Source: Holophagaceae bacterium (GTDB lineage Bacteria; Acidobacteriota; Holophagae; Holophagales; Holophagaceae). Taken from it: a stretch of DNA of 64,000 bases. Positions 7,776-17,068 of this stretch are shown piece by piece. The stretch is taken from positions 248,001-312,000 of the forward strand of contig JAJTBS010000003.1 in NCBI GenBank assembly GCA_021286765.1, in the 5' to 3' direction. The position numbers and the translations under genes are program-made. The notes below the pieces were generated by a model. The model saw nothing but the letters and a program-made list of their open reading frames with translations, made no database searches and had not been told where the DNA came from. The stretch's first letter is position 1. Every line of letters starts with the position of its first letter.

Positions 7776-9017
7776 TCAGTTGTAGAAGAAGTTCGGCGGG
7801 CCGAAGGTGCCGGGCGTGGTGCCGCTGTTGAGGCGCACCACGATGTCGCCATCGGCCAGCACCAGATCCGGGTGGCCATCCCCATCCATGTCGGCGATGG
7901 CCACGCCCATGGGGCCCCAGGCGCCGCGGTAGTTGACGGCGCCGATGAACTCGCCCGGGGTGGCGGCGGCGGGTGGGGTCTGGAGGAGCACGGAGACGGC
8001 GCCAGGGTCGCCGGGCAGGCCTTCACAAGCCACGGCGATGTCGGGCTGGCCGTCACCGTTGAGGTCGCCCACGGCCAGCGCCACGGCCCGGTAGCCGGTG
8101 GCGTAGTGCACGGGCGCGGCGAAGGTGCCGGGGGCGCCCTGGATCAGCACGCTCAGGCCCTGGGCGTCGGGGTCGGTGGACGCGCCGAAGTTGGCGGTGA
8201 GGAGGTCGACCTTCCCATCGCCGTTGACGTCCGCGGCACGGATGGCGACCGGCTGGATGCCCGTGGCGTAGTCGACGGCGGAGGCAAAGGCGCCCGCACC
8301 GGTCTGGAGGAGTACGGAGACCGTGTTGGCGCTGGTGGCCACGGCCAGGTCCGCGAGGCCGTCCCCGTTCAAGTCCCCGATGGTCACCGCCTTCGGGCTG
8401 CCACCCACCAAATAGCTCACAGGTGCCGCGAAGGACACGGCGTTCGGGGTGGGATTGCTGGGCGGAACCTGGAAGAAGACCAGGACGCTGGGGGCGGGGA
8501 GCGGGGCACCGGTGGGGGAGGGAACGTAGTCGGCCGCCACGGAGATATCCGCCAGACCATCGCCGTTCAGGTCCCCCACAGCCACGTCCAGCGGGATTCG
8601 GTCCGGCGTGGAAAGCAGGGTCGCCGCGAGGAAGTAGCCGGGATGGGCGGGGTCGGCGAGCCTCACGCTGACGGTGTGGTCCTCGGCGTTGGCCACCACC
8701 AGGTCCGGGCGGCCATCTCCATTCACATCCTGGACGATGAGGTTTGCAGGGCCGCGACCCACGCCGAAGCGCGTGGGCAATACGAAGGCCCCCGCGGAGG
8801 ACTGCAGCCGAGTGGACACGTAGCCCTGGGTGGATGCCCCGTCGAAGTCGGTGGATACCACGCCGAGAATGTCGGGCAGGCCGTTGGCATCGATGTCTGC
8901 CACGGCGATGGCGTTTACCAGGTAGCTGGAGTGGCTGTAGTCACTGTCCGAGCTCGAGCAGCCCAGCAGGGCGAGGATGCCAAGGGATCCGAGGAGAAGG
9001 CGGGTGCGCATGGTCAT
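7776..9017 (-). CDS. FG-GAP/VCBS-repeat lipoprotein, seven-bladed beta-propeller
   Basis: This 413-residue protein is exported and lipid-anchored: a short hydrophobic signal ends in the lipobox LLGC (C20), followed by a serine-rich tether. The rest is seven FG-GAP/VCBS-like repeats with calcium-type loops, for example DIDANGLPD, DVNGDGRPD, DLNGDGLAD (twice), DVNGDGKVD, DLNGDGQPD and DMDGDGHPD. Seven repeats match a closed seven-blade propeller like an integrin alpha head. The family is often involved in surface binding; the ligand cannot be read from the sequence. The ATG at 9017 has GGAG upstream; an internal ATG at 9011 is an alternative. It is convergent with hsp20 and followed upstream by an unrelated AtuA-family gene. 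Confidence 0.88.
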   Translation of the reverse strand: MTMRTRLLLGSLGILALLGCSSSDSDYSHSSYLVNAIAVADIDANGLPDILGVVSTDFDGASTQGYVSTRLQSSAGAFVLPTRFGVGRGPANLIVQDVNGDGRPDLVVANAEDHTVSVRLADPAHPGYFLAATLLSTPDRIPLDVAVGDLNGDGLADISVAADYVPSPTGAPLPAPSVLVFFQVPPSNPTPNAVSFAAPVSYLVGGSPKAVTIGDLNGDGLADLAVATSANTVSVLLQTGAGAFASAVDYATGIQPVAIRAADVNGDGKVDLLTANFGASTDPDAQGLSVLIQGAPGTFAAPVHYATGYRAVALAVGDLNGDGQPDIAVACEGLPGDPGAVSVLLQTPPAAATPGEFIGAVNYRGAWGPMGVAIADMDGDGHPDLVLADGDIVVRLNSGTTPGTFGPPNFFYN

Positions 9018-9118
9018 GGGGAACTCCGTGAACCTCTAGAGGGAAAATCTGGGCGGTTGGAGGAGGCTACGCAAGGGTGCAGGAGTTGGACCCCTGGGGA
9101 CCCGTCCAGGTTGAAGGA

Positions 9119-10477
9119 TCAGATTTCCTCGACTGTCACGCCCCATGTGACGAGCTCCCGGGGCAGCAGGGCGGGCCAGTAGGCCACGATCTCCTGGGCC
9201 TTGGGGCGCCCCCCGGCGAAGCCCGTGACGCCAGCTGGACCCGCGGTCACCAGGGGCGCGATCTCCCGGCCGAAGCGCTCAACCTTTTTGCGATCCCCGT
9301 CCTTCACGCTGAGGCGCAGCACGATCTCGGCCGGGTCCGAGGGCTCCGGGGCGATGCCGGCATGCACGGTGCTGGCGCCCAGGAATTCCGCGTCGGTGTG
9401 TTCGTAGTCGAAGCCCGCGGCCTTCAGGCGCTTCCAGACGATGTCGGCGCAGAGGCGTGCCTTCTCCAGGGCCCGGGGGCCGCTGAGCGTCAGCTGACCC
9501 GTGGCCTTGTAGCCCTTCAGGTAGGCGCCGCTCACCTTGAGGAAGGGCGTGCGGGGCTGGCCCGTGACGCCGGAGACCCGCACCCGGTCCGGTCCGGCCG
9601 GCTCGAGGCGGATGGAGGTGAAGTCGGCCACCACGTCCGGCGTGATGTAGTGGTGCGGATCCCCCATCTCATAGACCAGCTGCTCGCTGACCGTGTCCAC
9701 CGTCACCATGCCACCGGTGCCCGCGTGCTTGGTGATGACGAAGGTGCCATCCTCCGCACACTCGACGATGGGATACCCCACGTTCCAGAGCTCGGGCACC
9801 TCCCACCAGCGGGTGAAGTTGCCGCCGGTGCTCTGGGCGCCGCATTCGAGGATGTGGCCCGCCACCGTGCCGGCGGCGAGGCGGTTCCAGTCGTCCGCCG
9901 GCCACTTGAACTCGTGGATGAGCGGAGCCAGCGTGAGGCCGGGGTCCGTGCAGCGGCCCGTCAGCACGATGTCGGCGCCAGTCTCCAGCGCCTCCACCAT
10001 GGCCTGAGTCTGGAGGTAGACGTTGGCGCTGAGGATCTCCCGCGGCGCCTCGAAGAGGCCTTCGCCCGTATCCATGTTCGCCAGCTTCAGGCCCTGGGCC
10101 TGGAATTCCGGCAGCCGGGCCAGCACGTCGTCGCCCGTCACCGTGGCGACCTTCAGGCCGGAGACGCAGAGCTGTTTCGCCACTTCCAGCACCGCGGAGC
10201 GGCAGGCCTCCGGGTTCACGCCGCCGGCATTGGCCACCACGCGGATGCCCTTGGCCTTGAGCTGGGGCAGCACCCGCTTCATGAGGTCCACGAAATCCGT
10301 CGCGTAGCCCAGCCGGGGGTCCTTGCGGCGTTGCTTCTGCATGATGGAGAGGGTCACCTCGGCCAGGTAGTCCAACGTCAGGTAGTCGATGCCACCGGCC
10401 TCCACCAGGCGCACGGGGGCGTCGATGCTGTCGCCCCAGAAGCCTTGGCCATTGGCGATGCGGACGAGCTTGGACAT
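9119..10477 (-). CDS. AtuA-family protein (DUF1446)
   Basis: This 452-residue protein matches the acyclic terpene utilisation AtuA family (DUF1446): the N-terminus reads VRIANGQGFWGDS, followed by a YLTLDYLAEVTLSIM stretch, a TGRCTDPGLTLAPL region and a QSTGGNFTRW element typical of the family. AtuA proteins sit in catabolic clusters for branched acyclic terpenes or acyl-CoA-like substrates in pseudomonads, but the enzyme activity is poorly defined. Here no atu-type carboxylase or acyl-CoA dehydrogenase genes are adjacent, so terpene degradation should not be assumed. It is followed 30 bp upstream by the PlsB-like gene on the same strand, suggesting co-transcription. Family assignment is good; function unknown. 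Confidence 0.85.
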   Translation of the reverse strand: MSKLVRIANGQGFWGDSIDAPVRLVEAGGIDYLTLDYLAEVTLSIMQKQRRKDPRLGYATDFVDLMKRVLPQLKAKGIRVVANAGGVNPEACRSAVLEVAKQLCVSGLKVATVTGDDVLARLPEFQAQGLKLANMDTGEGLFEAPREILSANVYLQTQAMVEALETGADIVLTGRCTDPGLTLAPLIHEFKWPADDWNRLAAGTVAGHILECGAQSTGGNFTRWWEVPELWNVGYPIVECAEDGTFVITKHAGTGGMVTVDTVSEQLVYEMGDPHHYITPDVVADFTSIRLEPAGPDRVRVSGVTGQPRTPFLKVSGAYLKGYKATGQLTLSGPRALEKARLCADIVWKRLKAAGFDYEHTDAEFLGASTVHAGIAPEPSDPAEIVLRLSVKDGDRKKVERFGREIAPLVTAGPAGVTGFAGGRPKAQEIVAYWPALLPRELVTWGVTVEEI

Positions 10478-10507
10478 GGAGGCTCCGGGGGGGGGCAGTC
10501 CTCCAGT

Positions 10508-11890
10508 CTAGTGGCTTCGCGTCCGTTCCAGCAGGTGGTCCACGCCGTGGGCGTAGTAGTCCAGGAGAGGCGATTTGTGGGCCGGCAGCACCAGATGGCC
10601 GTCCTCCAACACCAGGATGCGCCGCAGGAGGAGCACGCGCAGCCCCACGTCGAAGGCCCGCTGGTACGAACCCCGGGGCAGGTAGAGCGGCAGGCCCCGT
10701 TCCTGGGCGGCCGCCAGCACCTCGATCAGGCGGTCGCGCAGCTGGGCCCGGCCCGGGGCCGGGTCGTCCATGGTGCGGTAGGTCCAGGCCACCGCGGCCA
10801 CGGGCGTGATGGGTACCTCCTCGCCCACGGCCCGGGCCAGAGAGTCGGCGAAGGCCTCCAGCAGCGGCTTGCGGGCCTCCCAGTCCAGGGCGCGGAGGTC
10901 GGCGCCCTCCAGGGCGGCCCGGGCGTGGATGGGTTGGCCGAAGTTCGCCACCGCGTAGCCGAAGCGGTGGAAGCGCCGGGTGGCGCCGCGCCAGACCAGG
11001 CCCAGCAGCCAGAGCGAGGTCCGCCGGATGAGCGCCAGGGGGCTGCGGCGCGGCTTGCCCAGGGATTCGCGCACCAGGTTGCTGTCCTCCACCACGCGGT
11101 CGTAGTTGATGCCCACGGGAATGAAGACCAGGTCCTTCGCTCCGGCGCGGAGCATGTAGTCCAGCAGGCCCAGCTTGGGGGCCTGCAGCCGCCCATCGCG
11201 GCTCAGCCCCCCTTCGATGAAGATGCCCTGCGTGGTGCCCTGGGCCACGGCCCGCTGCACGTAGCGCTCCAGCACCGCGTGATAGAGCGGATCGCGGAAG
11301 CGCCGCCGCACGAAGAACGATCCGAAGCTGCGGAAGAGGCGCTCCAGGGGCCAGACCCGCGCCCACTCCCCCACGGCGTACGAGATGGACACGCGGTTGG
11401 CCAGGAGGAAGGCCACCAGCAGGTAGTCCGCGTTGCTGCGGTGGTTCATGACGTAAACCACGGAGGCGTCGCGGGGGATGCGGTTCAGCGCCGCCTCGGC
11501 GCTGCGGCCGATGCGCACGCGGTAGCAGGTGCGCAGCAGCCAGCCCGCGAGGTTCTTCCCGAAGGTGTAGGTGGTGATGAGGTTGAAATTCGGGATGATT
11601 TCATCAAGGTAGAGGCTGACGTCCGCCAGCAGGCTGGCCTCCTCCCGCCCCGAGGATGCAGCCTGCTCCGCGATGCGGGTCCGGAGCTCCAGATCGGCCA
11701 GCAAGTCCAGCTTGAGCCGCTGCTTCCGCGTGACGGTGACGGGGTTCAGCCGGAAGCCCAGCTCCCGCCGGGTCCGCAGGGCATGGCGCCAGGACCAGCG
11801 GCGCAATGCCCGGCGGAGGACCCGCCGGAGCAGGATCAGCACCACCAGCCCCGCCACGGCGGGGAGCCACCACCCGTATTTGGGAATCAT
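10508..11890 (-). CDS. PlsB-like glycerol-3-phosphate 1-O-acyltransferase
   Basis: This 460-residue protein shows the glycerolipid acyltransferase blocks: H150-x4-D155 (NHRSNAD, catalytic), FFVRR (192-196, phosphate binding) and FIEGGLSRDG (224-233). The wording of the last two blocks is like PlsB rather than PlsC. A membrane anchor lies at about residues 9-24, followed by an Arg-rich stretch. It is shorter than Escherichia coli PlsB (about 800 residues), as in many other bacteria. The likely reaction is transfer of an acyl group to the sn-1 position of glycerol 3-phosphate at the inner membrane, the first step of phospholipid synthesis. A PlsC-like gene lies at 31094-31843, which could give the second step. 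Confidence 0.85.
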   Translation of the reverse strand: MIPKYGWWLPAVAGLVVLILLRRVLRRALRRWSWRHALRTRRELGFRLNPVTVTRKQRLKLDLLADLELRTRIAEQAASSGREEASLLADVSLYLDEIIPNFNLITTYTFGKNLAGWLLRTCYRVRIGRSAEAALNRIPRDASVVYVMNHRSNADYLLVAFLLANRVSISYAVGEWARVWPLERLFRSFGSFFVRRRFRDPLYHAVLERYVQRAVAQGTTQGIFIEGGLSRDGRLQAPKLGLLDYMLRAGAKDLVFIPVGINYDRVVEDSNLVRESLGKPRRSPLALIRRTSLWLLGLVWRGATRRFHRFGYAVANFGQPIHARAALEGADLRALDWEARKPLLEAFADSLARAVGEEVPITPVAAVAWTYRTMDDPAPGRAQLRDRLIEVLAAAQERGLPLYLPRGSYQRAFDVGLRVLLLRRILVLEDGHLVLPAHKSPLLDYYAHGVDHLLERTRSH

Positions 11891-11954
11891 GAGGGGAGTA
11901 TGACTCCGTCAACCCCCGAGGGGGAGCGGGAACCACGCCGGGGCGAATGGCTGC

Positions 11955-12695
11955 TTACTTCGCGCCAATCACGCGCAGACCGATGCCGAAGGCCATGGGG
12001 AGCAGCACGCAGAGGAGCGCTCCGGCGGTCTTCATGCGGACGAGGTGCCGCAGGGCGAAGTAGGTGAGCACGGCCTCGGCGAGGTAAAAGAGATCCAGCG
12101 TGTAGAAGAAGGCCTGGAGCTTGATGCTCTCCGTGTGGAGGAAGTAGCCCAGCGAGGTGGGGGCGATCTTGTCGGGCGTGAGGCCACCAATGGGGCGCAC
12201 GAGGCAGATCACCACGATCAGCAGCATCTGGGGCAGCTTCACCAGGGCAGGCACCACGGCCGCGCTCAGGGCCTGGGAGTAGCTGGGGGCTTCGCCCTTC
12301 GGCAGGGCCTTGCCGATCAGCCAGTAGAACAGCGCCACGAGGGCCATGGCCGCGGCGGTGCCGAACAGGGCGCCGAGGATGCTGAAGGGCAGGAGGAACT
12401 TCTTCTGCATCTCGATGATCATGTCGATCTGCGAGGCCTGGATCTGGGGGTTGCGTTCCAGGATGGGACGCAGCATCTCATCCACATCCACCTTCAGTCC
12501 CCAAACCAGGGTAATGACCAGGGCGAAGACGATCAGGAGCCCCAGGGCCCAGCCCCAGCTCGGCGCCTTGCTCAGCCGCTGGAAGAGGTCCACGGGGGCC
12601 GTGAACACGCCCCCGATCTGATCCAGCAGACCAGGTGCGGGGGGACGGGTGGGCTCGGGCTGATGGCCGTACAGGGATTCAGGCTGGTCGCTCAT
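11955..12695 (-). CDS. YIP1-family integral membrane protein
   Basis: This 246-residue protein has a proline-rich, hydrophilic N-terminus, then a short amphipathic stretch (GGVFTAPVDLFQRLSK) and about five hydrophobic helices, an architecture typical of YIP1/DUF1282 proteins. Bacterial members have no defined function. The start at 12695 has GGAG six bases upstream; the reading frame stays open further but has no better signal. It is followed on the same strand by the PlsB-like gene after 64 bp. A second YIP1-family protein is encoded at 26119-26877 and shares the same layout (hydrophilic N-terminus, then an F-x-x-P-x-E/D-L-F-x-R motif), so the two are probably paralogues. Confidence 0.8.
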   Translation of the reverse strand: MSDQPESLYGHQPEPTRPPAPGLLDQIGGVFTAPVDLFQRLSKAPSWGWALGLLIVFALVITLVWGLKVDVDEMLRPILERNPQIQASQIDMIIEMQKKFLLPFSILGALFGTAAAMALVALFYWLIGKALPKGEAPSYSQALSAAVVPALVKLPQMLLIVVICLVRPIGGLTPDKIAPTSLGYFLHTESIKLQAFFYTLDLFYLAEAVLTYFALRHLVRMKTAGALLCVLLPMAFGIGLRVIGAK

Positions 12696-12836
12696 GGGGG
12701 CTCCGTGGCATTCACGATAAGGGGGGCTGGGCGCCATTGTCGCAGGCCACCGCCCAACGGCAGGATTCGTCCGGTGGCCGGCGCGGTGTTCCCGGGGGAT
12801 GGCTCCTGACAATTCGTCAAGAAAACATTGAGAAAC

Positions 12837-12865
12837 CTGACAACCATGCCCGGCGGGACTAGAGT
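12837..12865 (+). promoter_or_regulatory. candidate sigma-70 promoter of rocD
   Basis: CTGACA (12837-12842, 5 of 6) and TAGAGT (12860-12865, 4 of 6) are separated by 17 bases and lie 50 bp before the rocD start, in the divergent gap with the YIP1 gene. Confidence 0.45.
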
Positions 12866-12915
12866 TTTAGACCTCGAACCTCGCCAGTCCCCCACTCAAC
12901 CCATCCGGAGGTCCC

Positions 12916-14127
12916 ATGGCCACCCTCGCCGCCAAGTCCGAAGCGCTGATCGCCCAGGAGAACCAGTTCGGCGCGCACAACTACCACCCCCTCGATGTCG
13001 TCTGCACCAAGGGCGAGGGCGTCTTCCTCACCGATGTGGACGGCAAGAAGTACATGGACTTCCTCGCGGCCTACTCCGCCGTGAACCAGGGCCACAACCA
13101 TCCCAAGATCGGCGAGGCGATGATCGCCCAGATCAAGACGCTGGCGCTCACCAGCCGCGCCTTCCGCAACGACCAGTTCCCTCCGCTGCTTGAGAAGCTC
13201 TGCAAGCTGACGGGCTTCGACAAGGCCCTGCTCATGAACAGCGGCGCGGAAGCCGTGGAAACCGCCCTCAAGGCCATGCGCAAGTGGGGCTACGACAAGA
13301 AAGGCATCGAGTACGGCAAGGCCGAGATCATCGTGGCCGACGGCAACTTCCACGGCCGCACCACCACCATCGTGGGCTTCAGCACCGATCCCGACAGCAC
13401 CAGCCGCTTCGGCCCCTTCACGCCCGGTTTCGTGATCGTGCCCTACGGCGACCTGGACGCGGTGAAGCAGGCCATCAACCCGAACACCTGCGCCATCTTC
13501 ATGGAACCCATCCAGGGCGAAGGCGGCGTGGTGATCCCGCCCGACGGCTTCCTCAAGGGCCTGCGCGAAGTCGCCACGAAGAACAACTGCCTGCTGGTGC
13601 TCGATGAGATCCAGTCCGGCCTGGGCCGCACCGGCAAGCTGTTCGCCTTCGAGCACGAGGGCATCCGCCCCGACGGCATCACCATCGGCAAGGCCCTCAG
13701 CGGCGGCTACTACCCCGTGAGCGCCTTCCTGGCCTCCGATGAGGTGATGGATGTCTTCACGCCCGGTATCCACGGCAGCACCTACGGCGGCAACCCGCTG
13801 GCCTGCGCCGTCGCCAGCGCCGCCCTCGACGTGCTGGTGGAGGAAAAGCTGGTGGAGCGCACCGCCGAACTGGGCGAGTACTTCGCCCAGCGCCTGAAGG
13901 GCATGAAGTCGGACAAGGTGGAACTGGTGCGCGTGCGCGGCCTCTGGGCCGGTGTGCAGCTGAAGGAGAGCGCCGGGAAGGCCCGTCCCTACTGCTACCA
14001 GCTGAAGGACCGCGGCATGCTCTGCAAGGACACCCACGAGCAGATCATCCGCCTCGCCCCGCCCCTCGTGATCACCAAGGAGCAGATCGACTGGGCCGTG
14101 GATCAGCTGGAAGCCGTCCTCGCCTAG
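12916..14127 (+). CDS. rocD: ornithine--oxo-acid aminotransferase
   Basis: This 403-residue fold-type I PLP enzyme transfers the delta-amino group of ornithine to 2-oxoglutarate, giving glutamate semialdehyde. The N-terminus GAHNYHPLDVV and the FLAAYSAVNQGH segment are characteristic of ornithine aminotransferases rather than acetylornithine ones. D230 (VLDEIQ, ring nitrogen) and K259 (TIGKALSGG, Schiff base) are the expected cofactor residues. Length is normal. GGAGG lies upstream of the ATG. No arginase or proline-pathway gene is adjacent, and a stem-loop follows, so it seems monocistronic. Acetylornithine aminotransferase is the main alternative. Confidence 0.9.
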   Translation: MATLAAKSEALIAQENQFGAHNYHPLDVVCTKGEGVFLTDVDGKKYMDFLAAYSAVNQGHNHPKIGEAMIAQIKTLALTSRAFRNDQFPPLLEKLCKLTGFDKALLMNSGAEAVETALKAMRKWGYDKKGIEYGKAEIIVADGNFHGRTTTIVGFSTDPDSTSRFGPFTPGFVIVPYGDLDAVKQAINPNTCAIFMEPIQGEGGVVIPPDGFLKGLREVATKNNCLLVLDEIQSGLGRTGKLFAFEHEGIRPDGITIGKALSGGYYPVSAFLASDEVMDVFTPGIHGSTYGGNPLACAVASAALDVLVEEKLVERTAELGEYFAQRLKGMKSDKVELVRVRGLWAGVQLKESAGKARPYCYQLKDRGMLCKDTHEQIIRLAPPLVITKEQIDWAVDQLEAVLA

Positions 14128-14151
14128 CCAGATGGCCCGCAACCCCCGCCA

Positions 14152-14173
14152 CGCCCCCTGCCTGAAGGGGGCG
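14152..14173 (+). terminator. stem-loop after rocD
   Basis: CGCCCCCT (14152-14159) pairs with AGGGGGCG (14166-14173) over a 6-base loop, 25 bp after the rocD stop. There is no T tract, so termination is only possible. Confidence 0.45.
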
Positions 14174-14288
14174 CGGTGCGTACAGGGCTCTCCATCTTCT
14201 ACCGCACCAGCCGGGTGGGGGCCAAGGGACCAACCCGAGCTAGGCCGAAGAGACTAGAGCATGTTAGGTCAAATTAAGATAATATTAA

Positions 14289-14297
14289 TGTTATACT
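14289..14297 (+). promoter_or_regulatory. candidate extended -10 promoter for the SDR gene
   Basis: TGT-TATACT forms an extended -10 element (TGn plus a 5-of-6 match to TATAAT) within an AT-rich island at 14255-14310 in otherwise GC-rich DNA. No good -35 is seen, as expected for extended -10 promoters. The gene start is 75 bp downstream. Confidence 0.4.
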
Positions 14298-14372
14298 ATT
14301 CGATCATAGACAGCAGCGATGCCGTCTTTGGGTGCCTCGGGACCCCGGGCACCAGGTCGAAGGAGGTCGTCC

Positions 14373-15863
14373 ATGCGCGTGCTGGTCACCGGTGCCACGG
14401 GATACATCGGCGGGCGCCTCGTTCCCCGCCTCATCGCCAAGGGGCATTCGGTCCGCTGCCTGGCTCGTGATCCCAGGCAGCTTGAGGGTCGGCCCTGGCC
14501 CGGGGTCGAAGTCGTACAGGGGGATCTGGGGCGTCCCGACTGCCTGCCCTTCGCCCTGGAAGGCGTCGAGGTGGCTTACTACCTGGTCCACGCCATGGCC
14601 GACGGCAAGGCTTTTCGCGAGCAGGACCGCCGGATGGCCCGCGCCTTCGGGGAGGCGGCCCGGGCGGCCGGAGTGCGGCGCATCGTCTACCTGGGCGGCC
14701 TCGGCGACCCGGGCGAGCTCCACAGCAGGCACCTGATCAGCCGCCAGGAGGTGGGCCAGAACCTCGCCCGGGCGGGGGTGCCGGTGGTGGAGTTCCGCGC
14801 CGCGGTGATCGTGGGTTCCGGCTCTGCCAGCTTCGAGATGATCCGCCACCTCACCGACCGCCTGCCGATGATGGTCGCCCCCCGCTGGGTGGAGACGCGC
14901 TGCCAGCCCATCGGCATCCGCAGCGTGCTCGATTATCTGGAGGAGGCCCTGGACCACCCTACAGCCCGGGGAGTCTACGAGATCGGCGGCTCGGACATCC
15001 TCACCTACCGGGAGATGATGCTGGGCTACGCCCGGGCCAAGGGCCTGCACCGCATCATCCTGCCGGTGCCCATGCCAAGGCGGAACTTCAGCAGCCGGGT
15101 GATCGACCTGCTGACGCCCATCCCGCACCGCATCGCGGCGGCCCTGCTGGAGAGCCTGCGCACCGAGGTGGTGGTGCGGGACGACCTGGCCCTCCGCACC
15201 TTCGCCGTACGGCCCAGCACATATGCCGAGGCCCTGAGCCGCGCCCTGGGACGCATTGCCGCCGATGATGTGGAGACCACCTGGGCCTCCAGCCTGGCCA
15301 GCACGGTCCGCAAGGATCCCGTGGGGCGGCAGCTGGACAACCAGGAGGGCCTGCTGGTGGAGCGCCACTGGCGCAAGGTGCAGGCCTCCCCGGAGCGCAT
15401 CATGGAGGTCATCTGCGCCCTGGGGGGCGATCAGGGCTGGCCCGCCGGCAACGCGCTCTGGCAGCTGCGGGGCGCCATCGACCGGGCCCTTGGCGGCGTG
15501 GGCATGCGCCGAGGACGGCGGCACCCCAAGGAGCTGCGCGTGGGTGATCCGCTGGATTTCTGGCGGGTGGAATCCTTCGAGCCGGGACGGGTCCTCCGGC
15601 TCCGCGCCGAGATGAAGCTGCCCGGCCGGGCCTGGCTCCAGTTCGAGGTGCGCCCCGAGGGGCGGCAGAGCCACCTGGAGCAGACCGCCTTCTTCGAACC
15701 CCATGGCCTGCCCGGCAACCTCTACTGGTACTCGCTGCTGCAGATGCACCGCTTCCTTTTTCCCGGGCTCATCCGCGCCATCCAGACCCGCGCGGAGGAA
15801 GACCACACGCTGGACTACACCCTCCCGGGACTGCCATCGCCCGTTCTGAGGGTGCAGGGATAG
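14373..15863 (+). CDS. NAD(P)-binding SDR fused to DUF2867
   Basis: This 496-residue protein has an atypical/extended short-chain dehydrogenase domain at the N-terminus with the nucleotide motif GATGYIGG (7-14), YLVHAM in place of a canonical catalytic YxxxK region, and then a DUF2867 (SRPBCC-like) domain over roughly residues 330-490. The same two-part architecture is annotated as a YbjT-like or DUF2867 SDR protein; substrate unknown. AGGAGG at 14361-14366 fixes the ATG at 14373, not an earlier frame opening. It stands alone between rocD and a convergent MFS gene. It probably binds NAD(P)H; whether it is a redox enzyme or a sensor is not clear from the sequence. Confidence 0.85.
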   Translation: MRVLVTGATGYIGGRLVPRLIAKGHSVRCLARDPRQLEGRPWPGVEVVQGDLGRPDCLPFALEGVEVAYYLVHAMADGKAFREQDRRMARAFGEAARAAGVRRIVYLGGLGDPGELHSRHLISRQEVGQNLARAGVPVVEFRAAVIVGSGSASFEMIRHLTDRLPMMVAPRWVETRCQPIGIRSVLDYLEEALDHPTARGVYEIGGSDILTYREMMLGYARAKGLHRIILPVPMPRRNFSSRVIDLLTPIPHRIAAALLESLRTEVVVRDDLALRTFAVRPSTYAEALSRALGRIAADDVETTWASSLASTVRKDPVGRQLDNQEGLLVERHWRKVQASPERIMEVICALGGDQGWPAGNALWQLRGAIDRALGGVGMRRGRRHPKELRVGDPLDFWRVESFEPGRVLRLRAEMKLPGRAWLQFEVRPEGRQSHLEQTAFFEPHGLPGNLYWYSLLQMHRFLFPGLIRAIQTRAEEDHTLDYTLPGLPSPVLRVQG

Positions 15864-15895
15864 GCGGGGCTCCTCACCTTACAGGCCTGGGTCCC

Positions 15896-17068
15896 TCAGC
15901 CTTGGGGCTGGGGTGTCCGGAACCGAGCCAGCAGCAATCCCGCCGCCCCGGCGATGAGGAAGGTGCCCAGCCAGACGCTTCGCGGCCCGGCCTTGGCATA
16001 GGCCAGGACGCCCAGCCAGGGCCCCAGGGCCAAGGCGGCGGCGAAGGCCAGGGAGAGCAGGCCCATGTATTCGCCGCGGCGGTCCGGGGGCGCCAGGGTG
16101 GCCACGGCATCGCTCATGGCCGGGAAGAGGATCATCTCGCCGAAGGTCCAGATCACCGTCGTGACGATCAGCATGGTGTAGCTGGTGGCCCAGGCCGTGA
16201 GGCCGAAGCCCACGGCAAAGCAGAGCGAGCCCAGGAGCAGGAGGCGGCCGTGGCGCCAGTGGCCCATGGCGAGGTTCAGGGGCACCTCCAGCACCACGAT
16301 CAGGAGGGTGTTCACCGTGAACAGGATGCCGAAGAAGCGGCTGCCCAGGCCGAGGTCGTGCACCACCCAGAGGGGCAGCGTCCCTTCGATCTGGAAGAAC
16401 ACCATCAGCGCGGGGATGAAGGGCAGAAGCAGGAAGAGCAGGTGCCGGTCCCGCCAGGGGCTGCCGCCGGGCGCATGGTCGTGGGGCATGCTGGGCGCGG
16501 GCGGGGCCTTCAGCAGAAGGCTCAGCAGGGTCGCGCCAGCCAGGGTGCTGAGGCCATCGGTCCAGAAGACCCAGCGGTAGCTGTGGTGGGCGATGAGGCC
16601 ACCCATGGCGGGCCCCACCGCCATGCCCAGGTTCACGGCCAGGCGATGCAGGGCGAAGACCGCCTTGCGCTGCTCGGGGGCGGCGAGGCCCGTGAGCAGG
16701 GCCATGGCGCTGGGCCAGAAGGCCTGGGTGAGGCCCGCCCACAGGAAGATGAGCGCGAAGAGCAGGGGCTTCATGCTGGCGAAGGGCAGCAGGAGCAGCA
16801 GGGCCCCCGAGCTCCAGAGGCTCGCCTTCAGCACGTGGACATGGCCCAGGCGGTCCGCCAGTCGGCCGGAAAAGGGCCCCGCTGTCAGGGCTCCCGCGCC
16901 GTAGACCATCATGCCGTAGCCGGCTTCCGCGGGCGTCCAGTGGCGACCCTCGGTGAGGTACAGCACCAGGAAGGGCAGGGCCATGGTGCCCAGGCGGTTG
17001 ATCAGCGTGCTGGCGCAGACCAGCCAGACCTCGCGGGGAAGGCCTCGCAGGCCGCGCCAGGGGTTCAC
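15896..17068 (-). CDS. MFS transporter, probable drug or metabolite efflux
   Basis: This protein of about 390 residues has the 12 hydrophobic segments of a major facilitator. A loop-2/3 region reads GRLADRLGH, a conserved MFS motif A-like signature. The permissive start at 17104 would overlap the rhodanese gene by 40 bp; a GTG at 17068 overlaps its TGA as GTGA and leaves the whole first helix (VWLVCASTLINRLGTMALPF) intact, so translational coupling from 17068 is preferred. The substrate cannot be deduced. Position in an operon with a sulfurtransferase might hint at export of a sulfur compound or a cyanide-related function, but that is guesswork. Confidence 0.85.
   Translation of the reverse strand: MNPWRGLRGLPREVWLVCASTLINRLGTMALPFLVLYLTEGRHWTPAEAGYGMMVYGAGALTAGPFSGRLADRLGHVHVLKASLWSSGALLLLLPFASMKPLLFALIFLWAGLTQAFWPSAMALLTGLAAPEQRKAVFALHRLAVNLGMAVGPAMGGLIAHHSYRWVFWTDGLSTLAGATLLSLLLKAPPAPSMPHDHAPGGSPWRDRHLLFLLLPFIPALMVFFQIEGTLPLWVVHDLGLGSRFFGILFTVNTLLIVVLEVPLNLAMGHWRHGRLLLLGSLCFAVGFGLTAWATSYTMLIVTTVIWTFGEMILFPAMSDAVATLAPPDRRGEYMGLLSLAFAAALALGPWLGVLAYAKAGPRSVWLGTFLIAGAAGLLLARFRTPQPQG

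Noticed and set aside
9077-12067. 996-codon open frame on + opposite the AtuA and PlsB-like genes
   Set aside because: Antisense to two well-supported genes, low-complexity His/Gly/Gln-rich translation, no ribosome-binding site.
14152-14173. Riboswitch-like structure after rocD
   Set aside because: It is a simple 8-bp stem-loop 3' of a gene with no leader role, so better read as a weak terminator.
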